A DNA stretch of 36,941 bases from a virus, in IMG/VR virus record IMGVR_UViG_3300029982_000034, positions 1 through 36,941 of that record. The stretch is one strand, 5' to 3'. This document shows positions 30,369-36,941 of this stretch, piece after piece. Made by a program: the position numbers and the translations under genes. Within the stretch, counting starts at the first letter, position 1. Every line of letters begins with the position of its first letter. The notes beneath the pieces were generated by a model. It was not told where the DNA came from. It searched no databases and saw nothing but the letters and a program-made list of their open reading frames with translations.

Positions 30369-30871
30369 TATTCACCTCGACATGCGGCACGTTCTGCGCG
30401 CCGCCGTTTCATTAACCCACTACAGTTACTTTCCGCAAGCGAACAATCGCGGCGCGGGCTCCCTGTGTATTTGTAACGCAAGAACTGCTCACAGGCTTCT
30501 GGAAATTGTTTGTTGCCGTACATCACACGCAAAGTCGAGCTTTTGTACGTTTGTACGCCTAAGTTATAGGCAAAATCTACAGCGGCAACTTTCTGCCCGT
30601 CCGTCAGTGTATCAAAGTCCAATGTAGAGTTGCGCACAGCAGTTGCGTAATCGGCCAAACGATCCGCTAGCAATTGTTTGCACTCGTCCAACGTGTAGCG
30701 CCGCATTGGCACTTCCGTATCGCCGTAGCACACCGTTAGCACATTTGCGCCCAACTTGTCATTGTACGGTTTAAGTGAAACGCCTTCATTAGATCCGGTC
30801 AGCACAACAGCTAACACCGTAGCAGCGGGCCCAATCACGGCGGCCAGTTTAGCTTTATCAGCTAGTGCCAT
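30368..30871 (-). CDS. SAR endolysin (T4-type lysozyme, GH24)
   Basis: 167 residues. Residues 9-26 form a weakly hydrophobic Ala/Gly-rich signal-anchor-release segment. The catalytic region has E29-G ... D38 ... TVCYGDT, and NLG/GSPRRDC later, as in phage 21-type lysozymes. The spacing from D38 to the Thr is two residues longer than the T4 D-x5-T pattern. It cuts peptidoglycan once released from the membrane after holin triggering. Confidence 0.88.
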   Translation of the reverse strand: MALADKAKLAAVIGPAATVLAVVLTGSNEGVSLKPYNDKLGANVLTVCYGDTEVPMRRYTLDECKQLLADRLADYATAVRNSTLDFDTLTDGQKVAAVDFAYNLGVQTYKSSTLRVMYGNKQFPEACEQFLRYKYTGSPRRDCSLAESNCSGLMKRRRAERAACRGE

Positions 30872-31184
30872 GAGTATTCTCGTTGACAGTCACAGTCACG
30901 GTAACTGGAACGTCTTGTGCTGCGGTCACATTTGGCGCGGCTGGCGGCTGTTCGCTACGAATATCGCGGTTGGTCCTCCAAGGCTTATACAATCGGTCAC
31001 GGATCAACACAAAGAGCTGCACCAGCGTGTAGACGATTGTCAGAATTAACACCCAATCGCTCAGAGGGATGCCGAGAAAGTGCGTTACGCCTGCCACGGC
31101 TGCGGGAGTTGCAACGCGTGCGGCCTGTTCGCCAACATCCTGCGCAGTACTCATATCAGCCCCTTTATCGTAGAAAAAATGCAT
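30858..31184 (-). CDS. Holin with possible dual start
   Basis: 108 residues from the ATG at 31184 (AGGAG, 8-base spacing) or 98 from the ATG at 31154 (AAGGGG, 5-base spacing). One clear membrane segment (SDWVLILTIVYTLVQLFVLI) plus a weaker hydrophobic stretch before it, then a basic RDRLYKPWR. It precedes and overlaps the SAR endolysin. Two good start sites ten codons apart recall the lambda S holin/antiholin pair. Would time lysis in the inner membrane. Confidence 0.75.
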   Translation of the reverse strand: MHFFYDKGADMSTAQDVGEQAARVATPAAVAGVTHFLGIPLSDWVLILTIVYTLVQLFVLIRDRLYKPWRTNRDIRSEQPPAAPNVTAAQDVPVTVTVTVNENTHGTS

Positions 31185-31246
31185 GTTTGCCGCTCCTGTC
31201 GTTGCTGGATGGCCCTAGGTTAGCAGGTCTGCGCCTCGCTGGCTGA

Positions 31247-31255
31247 ATTGTAACA
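31247..31255 (-). promoter_or_regulatory. Extended -10 element upstream of the lysis genes
   Basis: Minus strand TGTTACAAT (TGn plus TACAAT), about 65 bases before the first holin start; no good -35 upstream, as expected for extended -10 promoters. It would allow lysis gene expression apart from the tail operon. Confidence 0.45.
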
Positions 31256-31290
31256 GTTAGAAACCATTCTTGTTGGTATGTGCGTAACGT

Positions 31291-31350
31291 TTAGGCAATT
31301 TAAACCCGTCGCCTAATGACACCCCGTCCTTCAGGGCGGGGAGGATGTTA
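31291..31350 (+). mobile_element. Possible IS200/IS605-type right-end remnant
   Basis: Stem TTAGGC / GCCTAA (31291-31316), then CCCCGTCC / GGGCGGGG with TTCA loop (31322-31341), followed by AGGATGTTAA. The run GGGGAGGATGT after such a hairpin is typical of IS200/IS605-family right ends and the 3' part of their TnpB guide RNA. No transposase or TnpB gene is nearby. Lack of a T-run argues against a plain terminator. Confidence 0.35.
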
Positions 31351-31365
31351 ATATTCAATCTTACG

Positions 31366-31878
31366 TTATACCGGCCAGGTGATTGCCTGCACTGCCGCAA
31401 CGGTAGTGGCAGCACGTATAGCTTTCTTCAGCGTCGAACGCTGATTGAATGCCACATTTTCTTGCGCCAGCATCGCTCCATACAGTCCGCCAAGATCGGC
31501 TAGCGTGAACGGCACTTCCGTGTTGTCCTCTGCCTGCCAGTAAAAACCGGCCGGAACCGAACCCTCGATGTTGTAGCCGGTGAAAGTTTTGAGCAGCAGA
31601 CTTTGACTCGACAACGGCCCGTCGTTATCGGCCTGATATGTTTGCGTCACGCCAGCAGCCGTCTCGAAGCTGACAGATACCTGTACGGCAGCCGCATACG
31701 CTGCATCAATCGTTGCTATCTGTGATGCTTGGGCCTGTGCCAAGGTTGGCGCAGGATTGCGAATTGCATCAGCCTGTTCCTGCGTGATCGCAACGCATCC
31801 AATTGGCAGCAAATTTTCAAAATCAGTCGAATCCAGTACATGAAGTGCGCCGTTTGTGTCTATGTAGTTTTGCATCAT
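31366..31878 (-). CDS. Tail fibre assembly protein (DUF4376)
   Basis: 170 residues. The C-terminal 110 residues (SQIATIDAAYAAAVQVSVSF, then GFYWQAEDNTEVPFTLADLG and STLKKAIRAATTVAAVQAI) match DUF4376, common in tail-fibre chaperones. The short N-terminal part has NPAPTLAQAQ as linker. Located directly after the fibre gene, where the chaperone is expected. Confidence 0.82.
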   Translation of the reverse strand: MMQNYIDTNGALHVLDSTDFENLLPIGCVAITQEQADAIRNPAPTLAQAQASQIATIDAAYAAAVQVSVSFETAAGVTQTYQADNDGPLSSQSLLLKTFTGYNIEGSVPAGFYWQAEDNTEVPFTLADLGGLYGAMLAQENVAFNQRSTLKKAIRAATTVAAVQAITWPV

Positions 31879-31883
31879 TTTCC

Positions 31884-33674
31884 CTATGTTTGTTCAGTCC
31901 AACTGGTCACTACGGGTACACCCGGACCGTTAACTATGTATGAGCCATTCGGCGGTACCGTGCCACCCACCCCACAAGAAACGTTCACAATCTGGTACAT
32001 GCGCCCTTGCACTCGCCCATTAACCTGCACAAGAAAATCTCCCGCCGTCGCACTTTGCCCTGTGACGAATATCTGTTTTGTGCGACCAGTGGTGTTGTAA
32101 TAAGTGACGCCGTAGCTGTTGGATGGACTTGTACCGACTCCATAGCCCAGCGACGACAATGCCGCCAACGCCTGGCCGCCAATGCCCTGCACCACAGTCG
32201 GGGCTGTTGCCCAAGTGCCTGCTGTAGATTCTGTAATGTCGCAAAAACCGATGACGCGGAATGGCGATGATGTGATTGCCGCAGTTGAATACACAACATT
32301 GTTTGATGTAGCGCCAGTGCTAATCGCCGTCGAACTAATCAGCGTTGTCTCATCAAGATTAACGCCGCCAGCAAGATTTACAACGCCAAGTACCGGTGTA
32401 CCGCCGTTGTACAACAACAACCAAATCAAACGTGCTTGCGTAGCTGCGATTGTCCCAAGCGTTGCAGTCGAAGGGACAACAAGCGTCAGATTGGCTGCTA
32501 TCGTTGCAGATACTGGTGCACCGCTTGTGAGCGTCGCATTGCGAAATGGGATAATTGCAGTTGCATTGAACGTACCTGTTAATGCGTTTGATGCTACCGC
32601 TACGGAAATAGATGGAAATACAGTGGGGGTTGGAACAATGCCAGTTGCTGGGTTAGTCAGCACTACCGCGCCAGTTGTCGGATTGTACACAAACACGCAC
32701 GGATAGCCCGCTGCGGGAATGTCGCCCTGAGCCAACGCCGCGTTGTTGCCTTTCGTAACGTTGTACGTAACAGCCGCTGCGCTACCGAGGGTGAGTGCTA
32801 ATGTGACGGTTGTGCTCGTGTTTGCCGCCGCCGCAACAACCGTGAATTCCTGCCCGCTGGCGATTGTGTTTGGGCTAAACGATAGCGAAGCGGTCAACGC
32901 GTTAGCCGTGCCTCCTGCCGTAGCAGTCCACAACGCGCCGCTTGTGACTTGTTGCGCTTGCGGGTATTGTGTCGGCGTTGTGGCGGGCGCGGTAGACTTC
33001 GCGTCCTGCACGATGTTGGTGCCATCGCCACGCACGGATAGCGCACCAGCTTGCAGGTATACCCCTGTACCGCTCGCAGTGTTGAGCAACAGCGTGAACG
33101 TTACCATCGCGGTATTGTTGATGATGGTCCACTCGTACACCCACGCAGGGAGTGTGACGGTCGTGTTGGCACTCAGCGTACCGGTCAGAATAAGAATCTT
33201 CTTTGCAGCCTGCACAGGGCGCACGGTGATTGCTGTAGACGACACGGCGATACTTGCCGCGCCGTAGTTGTAGCCCGGCGTCCAGTTCGCTGCGGTGCCG
33301 TCAGTCGCATCTGGGTTTGTGACGTTGTTGTCTACCGTGTTTAACCAATCACCGGTATTGTCTAGGCGTAACAACTTCGCGCCGTTAGCATAACCGCCGA
33401 TATACGAACTTGCGGCAAACGTTGCGTCATAGGGGTAGAAGTTACCACCCATGACCCACCACGCAATCGAGGCGATTTGATTGATTGCGCCGTTAAAGTC
33501 TTCCAATTGCGGCGGCACACCACCTGATTCTGGCGGTTCCCCGGTCAGTGGAGGAAAGCCCAGCGACTGACTAGCGCGGGTGGCGTCCGTAGTTGTAACC
33601 GGGACGTTGACTTTCGAACTATCGTTCTGCGCGAACGGCACGTAAATTTTACTCGGCGCGTTTGATTGTTGCAT
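31884..33674 (-). CDS. Tail fibre protein
   Basis: 596 residues. The N-terminal part (about 1-120; PPLTGEPPESGGVPPQLEDFNGAINQI-type attachment region with IAWWVMGGNFYPYD) is the conserved baseplate-binding end. The middle is Thr/Ala/Val-rich with beta-helix-like repeats, and the C-terminus is short and Gly/Pro-rich. It binds the host surface receptor. It is followed by its assembly chaperone and preceded by DUF2612. Confidence 0.82.
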   Translation of the reverse strand: MQQSNAPSKIYVPFAQNDSSKVNVPVTTTDATRASQSLGFPPLTGEPPESGGVPPQLEDFNGAINQIASIAWWVMGGNFYPYDATFAASSYIGGYANGAKLLRLDNTGDWLNTVDNNVTNPDATDGTAANWTPGYNYGAASIAVSSTAITVRPVQAAKKILILTGTLSANTTVTLPAWVYEWTIINNTAMVTFTLLLNTASGTGVYLQAGALSVRGDGTNIVQDAKSTAPATTPTQYPQAQQVTSGALWTATAGGTANALTASLSFSPNTIASGQEFTVVAAAANTSTTVTLALTLGSAAAVTYNVTKGNNAALAQGDIPAAGYPCVFVYNPTTGAVVLTNPATGIVPTPTVFPSISVAVASNALTGTFNATAIIPFRNATLTSGAPVSATIAANLTLVVPSTATLGTIAATQARLIWLLLYNGGTPVLGVVNLAGGVNLDETTLISSTAISTGATSNNVVYSTAAITSSPFRVIGFCDITESTAGTWATAPTVVQGIGGQALAALSSLGYGVGTSPSNSYGVTYYNTTGRTKQIFVTGQSATAGDFLVQVNGRVQGRMYQIVNVSCGVGGTVPPNGSYIVNGPGVPVVTSWTEQT

Positions 33675-33683
33675 AGCAAGCCC

Positions 33684-34376
33684 TTAAGCTGTCGGGTTGT
33701 TATAAAACGGCCCTTGATTAAAGCCGGTGATGAAATTCGGATTAGCGCCACCATTCGCCCCCGCAAAGCCGAACGGTGAATAAGTGTACTGCTGATAGAT
33801 ATATTTTACTGCCATTCCGGCAGGGATAGGAAACAAACCCGATTCGATGATAGTACGCTCTATGTTAGTAGGCGTGAACTCGAAGTGGTATCCTATTTGC
33901 ATTGGTAGCGCAAGGTCGTAACCCACATAGCACTTGCCCCGCGTTCCGAACATGGCGCGCATTAACGCGTTAATGCTCGGAACATCGCAAGAGGCGATAT
34001 TCGAAGCCGCTTTGACAAGCAGCACCTGCCGGTAATAACTATCGAGCAAGGCATAAGCGACTGTGCCGCCTGCTGCGCCATTATAGAATGGGGCTTGGTT
34101 AAATGGTTGCCAGTTTGTACCAATTGCGGCGTTAATGTTAAACCCGAAGTTGTCCCCCGGTACTTGCACTACTTGCACGTAGCGCGATTGACCGAGAATG
34201 CGGCCCCATATGTCAAGCCCGAAACCTTGCGCCGTGGACATGTCCCACACGTTAGCCAGAAATTGTTCAGTGAATAAGCTAAGATCGACCCACTGATCGA
34301 AACTATCGAGAAGTTGCAACAATGTTGTGGAGTTACTGTATTGCTTCTGTACAGTCTGCCCGAGATAGTCGCTCAT
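33684..34376 (-). CDS. Baseplate/tail protein (DUF2612)
   Basis: 230 residues. N-terminal YSNSTTLLQLLDSFDQWVDL and FLANVWDMSTAQGFGLDIWG match DUF2612, which links the baseplate J ring to the fibres. A duplicated motif (FNQAPFYNGA near 97 and FNQGPFYNN at the C-terminus) is notable. Start 3 bases after the baseplate J stop. Confidence 0.85.
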   Translation of the reverse strand: MSDYLGQTVQKQYSNSTTLLQLLDSFDQWVDLSLFTEQFLANVWDMSTAQGFGLDIWGRILGQSRYVQVVQVPGDNFGFNINAAIGTNWQPFNQAPFYNGAAGGTVAYALLDSYYRQVLLVKAASNIASCDVPSINALMRAMFGTRGKCYVGYDLALPMQIGYHFEFTPTNIERTIIESGLFPIPAGMAVKYIYQQYTYSPFGFAGANGGANPNFITGFNQGPFYNNPTA

Positions 34377-34379
34377 GGC

Positions 34380-35639
34380 TTACACCGTAATGGCGTTGAC
34401 AGTGATATTCAGTGCGGGGCAAACGGGTTGCTGGTCAATTCCCATTGTCACAGATGCCCCGCTTGTCGGGCTCGCAGAGAAGCCGATGAAAATCGATACC
34501 GGGGTGATATTGCCGATAGCCTGTATCGGGGCAGCGTACTCGGCTGCGATGATTTGCCCCCCAATGCGCGCACGTGACACGTTGATCGATCCATCCGCAG
34601 CAGAGTAACCATTGATGAATGCAGACGCTACGGCTTTCTGCACTTGCGTAATGTAGTTACTTGGCAATGTTGTCAAGTTAGCTACATTAACAGTGATATA
34701 CACTTGCGTGGCAGGCGGTACAACGTAGCGCACAACATACGTGGGGTATGGTGCAACGTAATTGACAGTATCTTGAATGGTTACGCTAGTGGTGCCTTGT
34801 GACGACATACCGCAACCTGCGTCTAGCTTACTGTGAATCGCCGCAGCCACAACAGCAGTAGTGCCACCAGTCGCGGCTACCATGATCGAATTTGCCGGTA
34901 TAGGGTAATTAGTCGCGCCATACGTGATCGCAGACGTGCTGCCGTTGTTGTACACATACACATCACTAACGTTCGTGACAGCCGCAACGGCGGCGCGCAC
35001 AGACTCCGCTGAACCCGTGCCGCCAATTTGCACACTCTCTTGTCGCCGCGTTTCAAACGCTGCACGGCCTTCTACGTCTTGCCCCGGCGTGCTGCTAACG
35101 CTGTTAGACACGCCTTCCCAGCCTGCCGAGCGCTGATAAATAGTCAGGTCGTTGATGCCTGCTACCGGCGCGCTGCCCGAAGTAGTCGCTTGAAACGTCA
35201 CCGTAGCGGTGCCTGCCGAGCCAAACACAACTGACGTAGTGGAGGCCCATATCGTACCGTCTGACGATTTAACCTGCGCACCTGCCGCGAGCGGTTGGCC
35301 GACGACACCAGTCACGGTAGCGAGTACGGTGGCATATGTTGCCGCGTTGCGAGTAAGCAAATAAATACGACCAAGCGCATCCTGAAATGCCCCCGAGGCG
35401 GTCAACGGGTCTACGTTAGCAATTAACTGCGCTAACGCTGCCTGAAAGTCGGCCACCATGTATGACTGCGAGGAGGATAACTGACCTTGTGGTGTAGCAA
35501 GTGCGGAAGACAACGTCTTACCCGTCGCAGCCCAAGCAGCGACATAGTCGGCCAGGATGCCTGTCAGAATAGCCTGTTCGCTATACGTGAGCAGTCCGGC
35601 GCTAGTGAAGGTCGGTAAAGGTACGTTTGTTGTAGCCAT
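34380..35639 (-). CDS. Baseplate J-like protein (gp6 family)
   Basis: 419 residues. LPTFTSAGLLTYSEQAILTG at the start, DALGRIYLLTRNAATYATV-type helices, and the core AFETRRQESVQIGGTGSAESVRAAVAAVTNVSDVYVYNN are hallmarks of baseplate J, which forms the wedge ring with gp25-like protein. Its usual partner gp25-like gene is at 643-1014, so the tail cluster is split by the window ends. Confidence 0.9.
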   Translation of the reverse strand: MATTNVPLPTFTSAGLLTYSEQAILTGILADYVAAWAATGKTLSSALATPQGQLSSSQSYMVADFQAALAQLIANVDPLTASGAFQDALGRIYLLTRNAATYATVLATVTGVVGQPLAAGAQVKSSDGTIWASTTSVVFGSAGTATVTFQATTSGSAPVAGINDLTIYQRSAGWEGVSNSVSSTPGQDVEGRAAFETRRQESVQIGGTGSAESVRAAVAAVTNVSDVYVYNNGSTSAITYGATNYPIPANSIMVAATGGTTAVVAAAIHSKLDAGCGMSSQGTTSVTIQDTVNYVAPYPTYVVRYVVPPATQVYITVNVANLTTLPSNYITQVQKAVASAFINGYSAADGSINVSRARIGGQIIAAEYAAPIQAIGNITPVSIFIGFSASPTSGASVTMGIDQQPVCPALNITVNAITV

Positions 35640-35678
35640 GCCGGTGAGTGTATCAGAAAGCTTGCACTGTGCGAAAGG

Positions 35679-35819
35679 TCAATTGTCAGGGCAGACAGAC
35701 TGTTTCATGTCGTACAAGTCAATCTTGATTTGCACATACTTAGCGATGCCGTCAGCAATGCTGGGTTGACCGTAAAACAACAACATGCCCAGCAGCACGA
35801 CAATAAGCGCTTTGTACAT
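35679..35819 (-). CDS. 46-residue single-span membrane protein
   Basis: ATG at 35819 overlaps the previous stop (TAATG) and has AAGGAGC seven bases upstream, a very strong site. The N-terminus MYKALIVVLLGMLLFYG is a membrane segment or signal anchor, followed by a polar tail with one cysteine (QSVCPDN). No family recognised. Good translation signals and coupling to the upstream gene support that it is real. Confidence 0.65.
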   Translation of the reverse strand: MYKALIVVLLGMLLFYGQPSIADGIAKYVQIKIDLYDMKQSVCPDN

Positions 35820-36088
35820 TATTTAAGCTCCTTGTATCTGCCGGTAATCCCATGAGCAGCTTCGATAGCGCGGAATAGATCAGCGAAACTAGCCCCTGGC
35901 GTTCGATCCCACGTTGCGTAAATGCTTGCAATCTGCTCCTCGCTCAGCGGCTCCCGCTTCACGCTAGCAATGGCCTGTTCTGCGTAGGCGCGCATCTGAT
36001 AGTCTGCAAACAAAGCCCTGCCTTCACCATCTTGGAATGGGTTATCATCAGTCGAATATGGAACTGGCAATTCCGGTAACTTGCTCAT
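35819..36088 (-). CDS. Accessory protein with ELPELP / MRAYAEQAI module
   Basis: 89 residues. Starts MSKLPELPVPYS and shares the block MRAYAEQAIASVKREPLS with the next gene upstream, with related DNA. The rest (about 50-89) differs, so the two genes are module combinations. Such proteins are common short accessory genes in betaproteobacterial phages; no known function. ATGA overlap with 36085-36606. Confidence 0.7.
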   Translation of the reverse strand: MSKLPELPVPYSTDDNPFQDGEGRALFADYQMRAYAEQAIASVKREPLSEEQIASIYATWDRTPGASFADLFRAIEAAHGITGRYKELK

Positions 36089-36606
36089 GCTGACTCCTTA
36101 GCCGCGATAGCTGCGTCAATAGCGGCTCTACCATCCAGATACACGCTGCCTAAATCAAGCTCGCCAGCCGCATCAAGAGCCACGTCGATTGACCAATGAT
36201 TTATTCCTCTAGGGAATGTCTTCAACTTTGCTTGTTCAAGAATCCAATCCAGACGCGCGCTGTCCTTCGCATCAGCGGGTGGCGCGACTTCCGGTCCATC
36301 GTGGTCGCTTTGACCACCACCGATGTCATGGGCGGTTTCAATGGCGTGGGCATATACATGATGAGCAGATCGCGATACTCCACCTTGTCGTGCTTTCAGA
36401 GCATTATCGTTTGACGAGAGCCATAGCGCTGTCAACTCATCATCACTCAGAGGCTCCCGCTTCACGCTGGCAATGGCCTGCTCTGCGTAGGCGCGCATTT
36501 GGTCGGCGGTGAAATGCACCGGCCCGCGTACCATGATCTTGTGAGTTTGGTTGTAGATGCCGCCCTCGATTTCTGGCTCTGGCAACTCAGGTAACTGGTG
36601 GCTCAT
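36085..36606 (-). CDS. Accessory protein combining MRAYAEQAI module and C-terminal DUF-like domain
   Basis: 173 residues: ELPELPEPEIEGG start, module MRAYAEQAIASVKREPLS (about 36-53), variable middle, and a C-terminal domain (SARLDWILEQ ... WSIDVALDA ... LDGRAAIDAAIAA) repeated at the right window edge. The last 127 bases of identity (36094-36220) equal 36815-36941. ATGA overlaps on both sides. Function unknown. Confidence 0.7.
   Translation of the reverse strand: MSHQLPELPEPEIEGGIYNQTHKIMVRGPVHFTADQMRAYAEQAIASVKREPLSDDELTALWLSSNDNALKARQGGVSRSAHHVYAHAIETAHDIGGGQSDHDGPEVAPPADAKDSARLDWILEQAKLKTFPRGINHWSIDVALDAAGELDLGSVYLDGRAAIDAAIAAKESA
36094..36220 (+). repeat. 127-bp exact direct repeat (pair with 36815-36941)
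   Basis: The match starts after a mismatch at 36093/36814 and runs to the last base of the window, exactly 127 bp. It encodes the C-terminal domain of the 36085-36606 gene. The left window edge shows the same length (1-127 equals 6490-6616). Confidence 0.95.
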
Positions 36607-36806
36607 GGGGATTCCTTCTGACTAGCGAAACACGCATCACAAAAAATAAGGCCGTCTGAATCTCGGTTCCATCCACCGCACGCATCGGTATGCCCTGGTT
36701 CATAACAGCCATCACATGTGATGATTATTCCGTCTTGAACATCTAGCATGCAGATCAAGCAGTCGTCGTCTTTGCACGTCGTCCAATGGTGTTCAGGCAT
36801 GGTCAC
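36603..36806 (-). CDS. Small cysteine-rich putative zinc-binding protein
   Basis: 67 residues from a GTG at 36806 (AAGGAGG, 7-base spacing, overlapping the upstream stop); an ATG at 36800 is the alternative. Cysteines occur as C-x4-C-x2-C, C-x2-C with a following H and C, and C-x2-C, enough for two zinc sites of a treble-clef or RING/PHD-like fold. Acidic overall. Function unknown; part of the overlapping accessory gene string. Confidence 0.65.
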   Translation of the reverse strand: MTMPEHHWTTCKDDDCLICMLDVQDGIIITCDGCYEPGHTDACGGWNRDSDGLIFCDACFASQKESP

Positions 36807-36941
36807 TTTCCCGCCTCCTTAGCCGCGATAGCTGCGTCAATAGCGGCTCTACCATCCAGATACACGCTGCCTAAATCAAGCTCGCCAGCCGCATCAAGAG
36901 CCACGTCGATTGACCAATGATTTATTCCTCTAGGGAATGTC
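36803..36941 (-). CDS. C-terminal fragment of an accessory protein (truncated by window edge)
   Basis: 45 codons, frame open to the right edge. Encodes the same C-terminal domain as 36085-36606 (WSIDVALDA, LDGRAAIDAAIAAKE), ending EAGK. Upstream part is outside the window. Its stop overlaps the GTG start of the next gene. Confidence 0.75.
   Translation of the reverse strand, partial: TFPRGINHWSIDVALDAAGELDLGSVYLDGRAAIDAAIAAKEAGK

Overview
The window is most of the genome of a contractile-tailed (myovirus-morphology) double-stranded DNA phage. The host is probably a Gram-negative bacterium: there is an SAR endolysin with a two-component spanin, lipoprotein signals and Rz1-like genes. Gene content and style (DUF1073 portal, DUF2213 protease, DUF2184 capsid, DUF3383 sheath, DUF2612/DUF4376 tail genes, DUF2800/DUF2815 recombination pair) suggest a Burkholderiales host. 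That is an inference from family memory, not from a search. No integrase or clear lysogeny module is visible.

Layout. (1) 1-1014, leftward: a truncated Ala-rich accessory gene with its own promoter behind a terminator, then a baseplate plug and a gp25-like wedge gene. (2) 1066-1437: copy A of a 372-bp repeat in a divergent intergenic region. (3) 1533-15526, rightward: packaging, head, neck, sheath and tube genes, interrupted at 6070-7355 by a leftward three-gene accessory cassette. (4) 15644-24972, leftward: replication operon (primase-helicase, SF2 helicase, family A DNA polymerase, small genes, an HTH protein with a palindromic operator). (5) 24973-26105: divergent region with copy B of the 372-bp repeat, a hairpin-rich stretch that may be a structured RNA, and a small proline-rich gene. 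(6) 26106-29672, rightward: PD-(D/E)XK exonuclease, ssDNA-binding protein, a second accessory cassette, RusA. (7) 29674-36941, leftward: spanins, endolysin, holin, tail-fibre chaperone, tail fibre, DUF2612, baseplate J, and a string of small overlapping accessory genes.

The parts fit one lytic cycle. Primase-helicase, polymerase, helicase, exonuclease, SSB and RusA replicate and recombine the genome. TerS/TerL pack it into a DUF2184 capsid matured by a protease whose gene seems to contain a nested scaffold gene. DUF4054 and neck-terminator proteins join head to sheath and tube. Holin, SAR endolysin and spanins lyse the cell. Tape measure, spike and tail-hub genes are absent. Both ends of the window are exact 127-bp repeats of internal sequence, so this looks like a contig broken at repeats, with the missing tail genes probably in the gap.

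The least explained parts are the 372-bp iteron- and hairpin-rich element present at both divergent junctions, the hairpin-rich segment beside copy B, and a multi-copy accessory family with long alanine triplet repeats.
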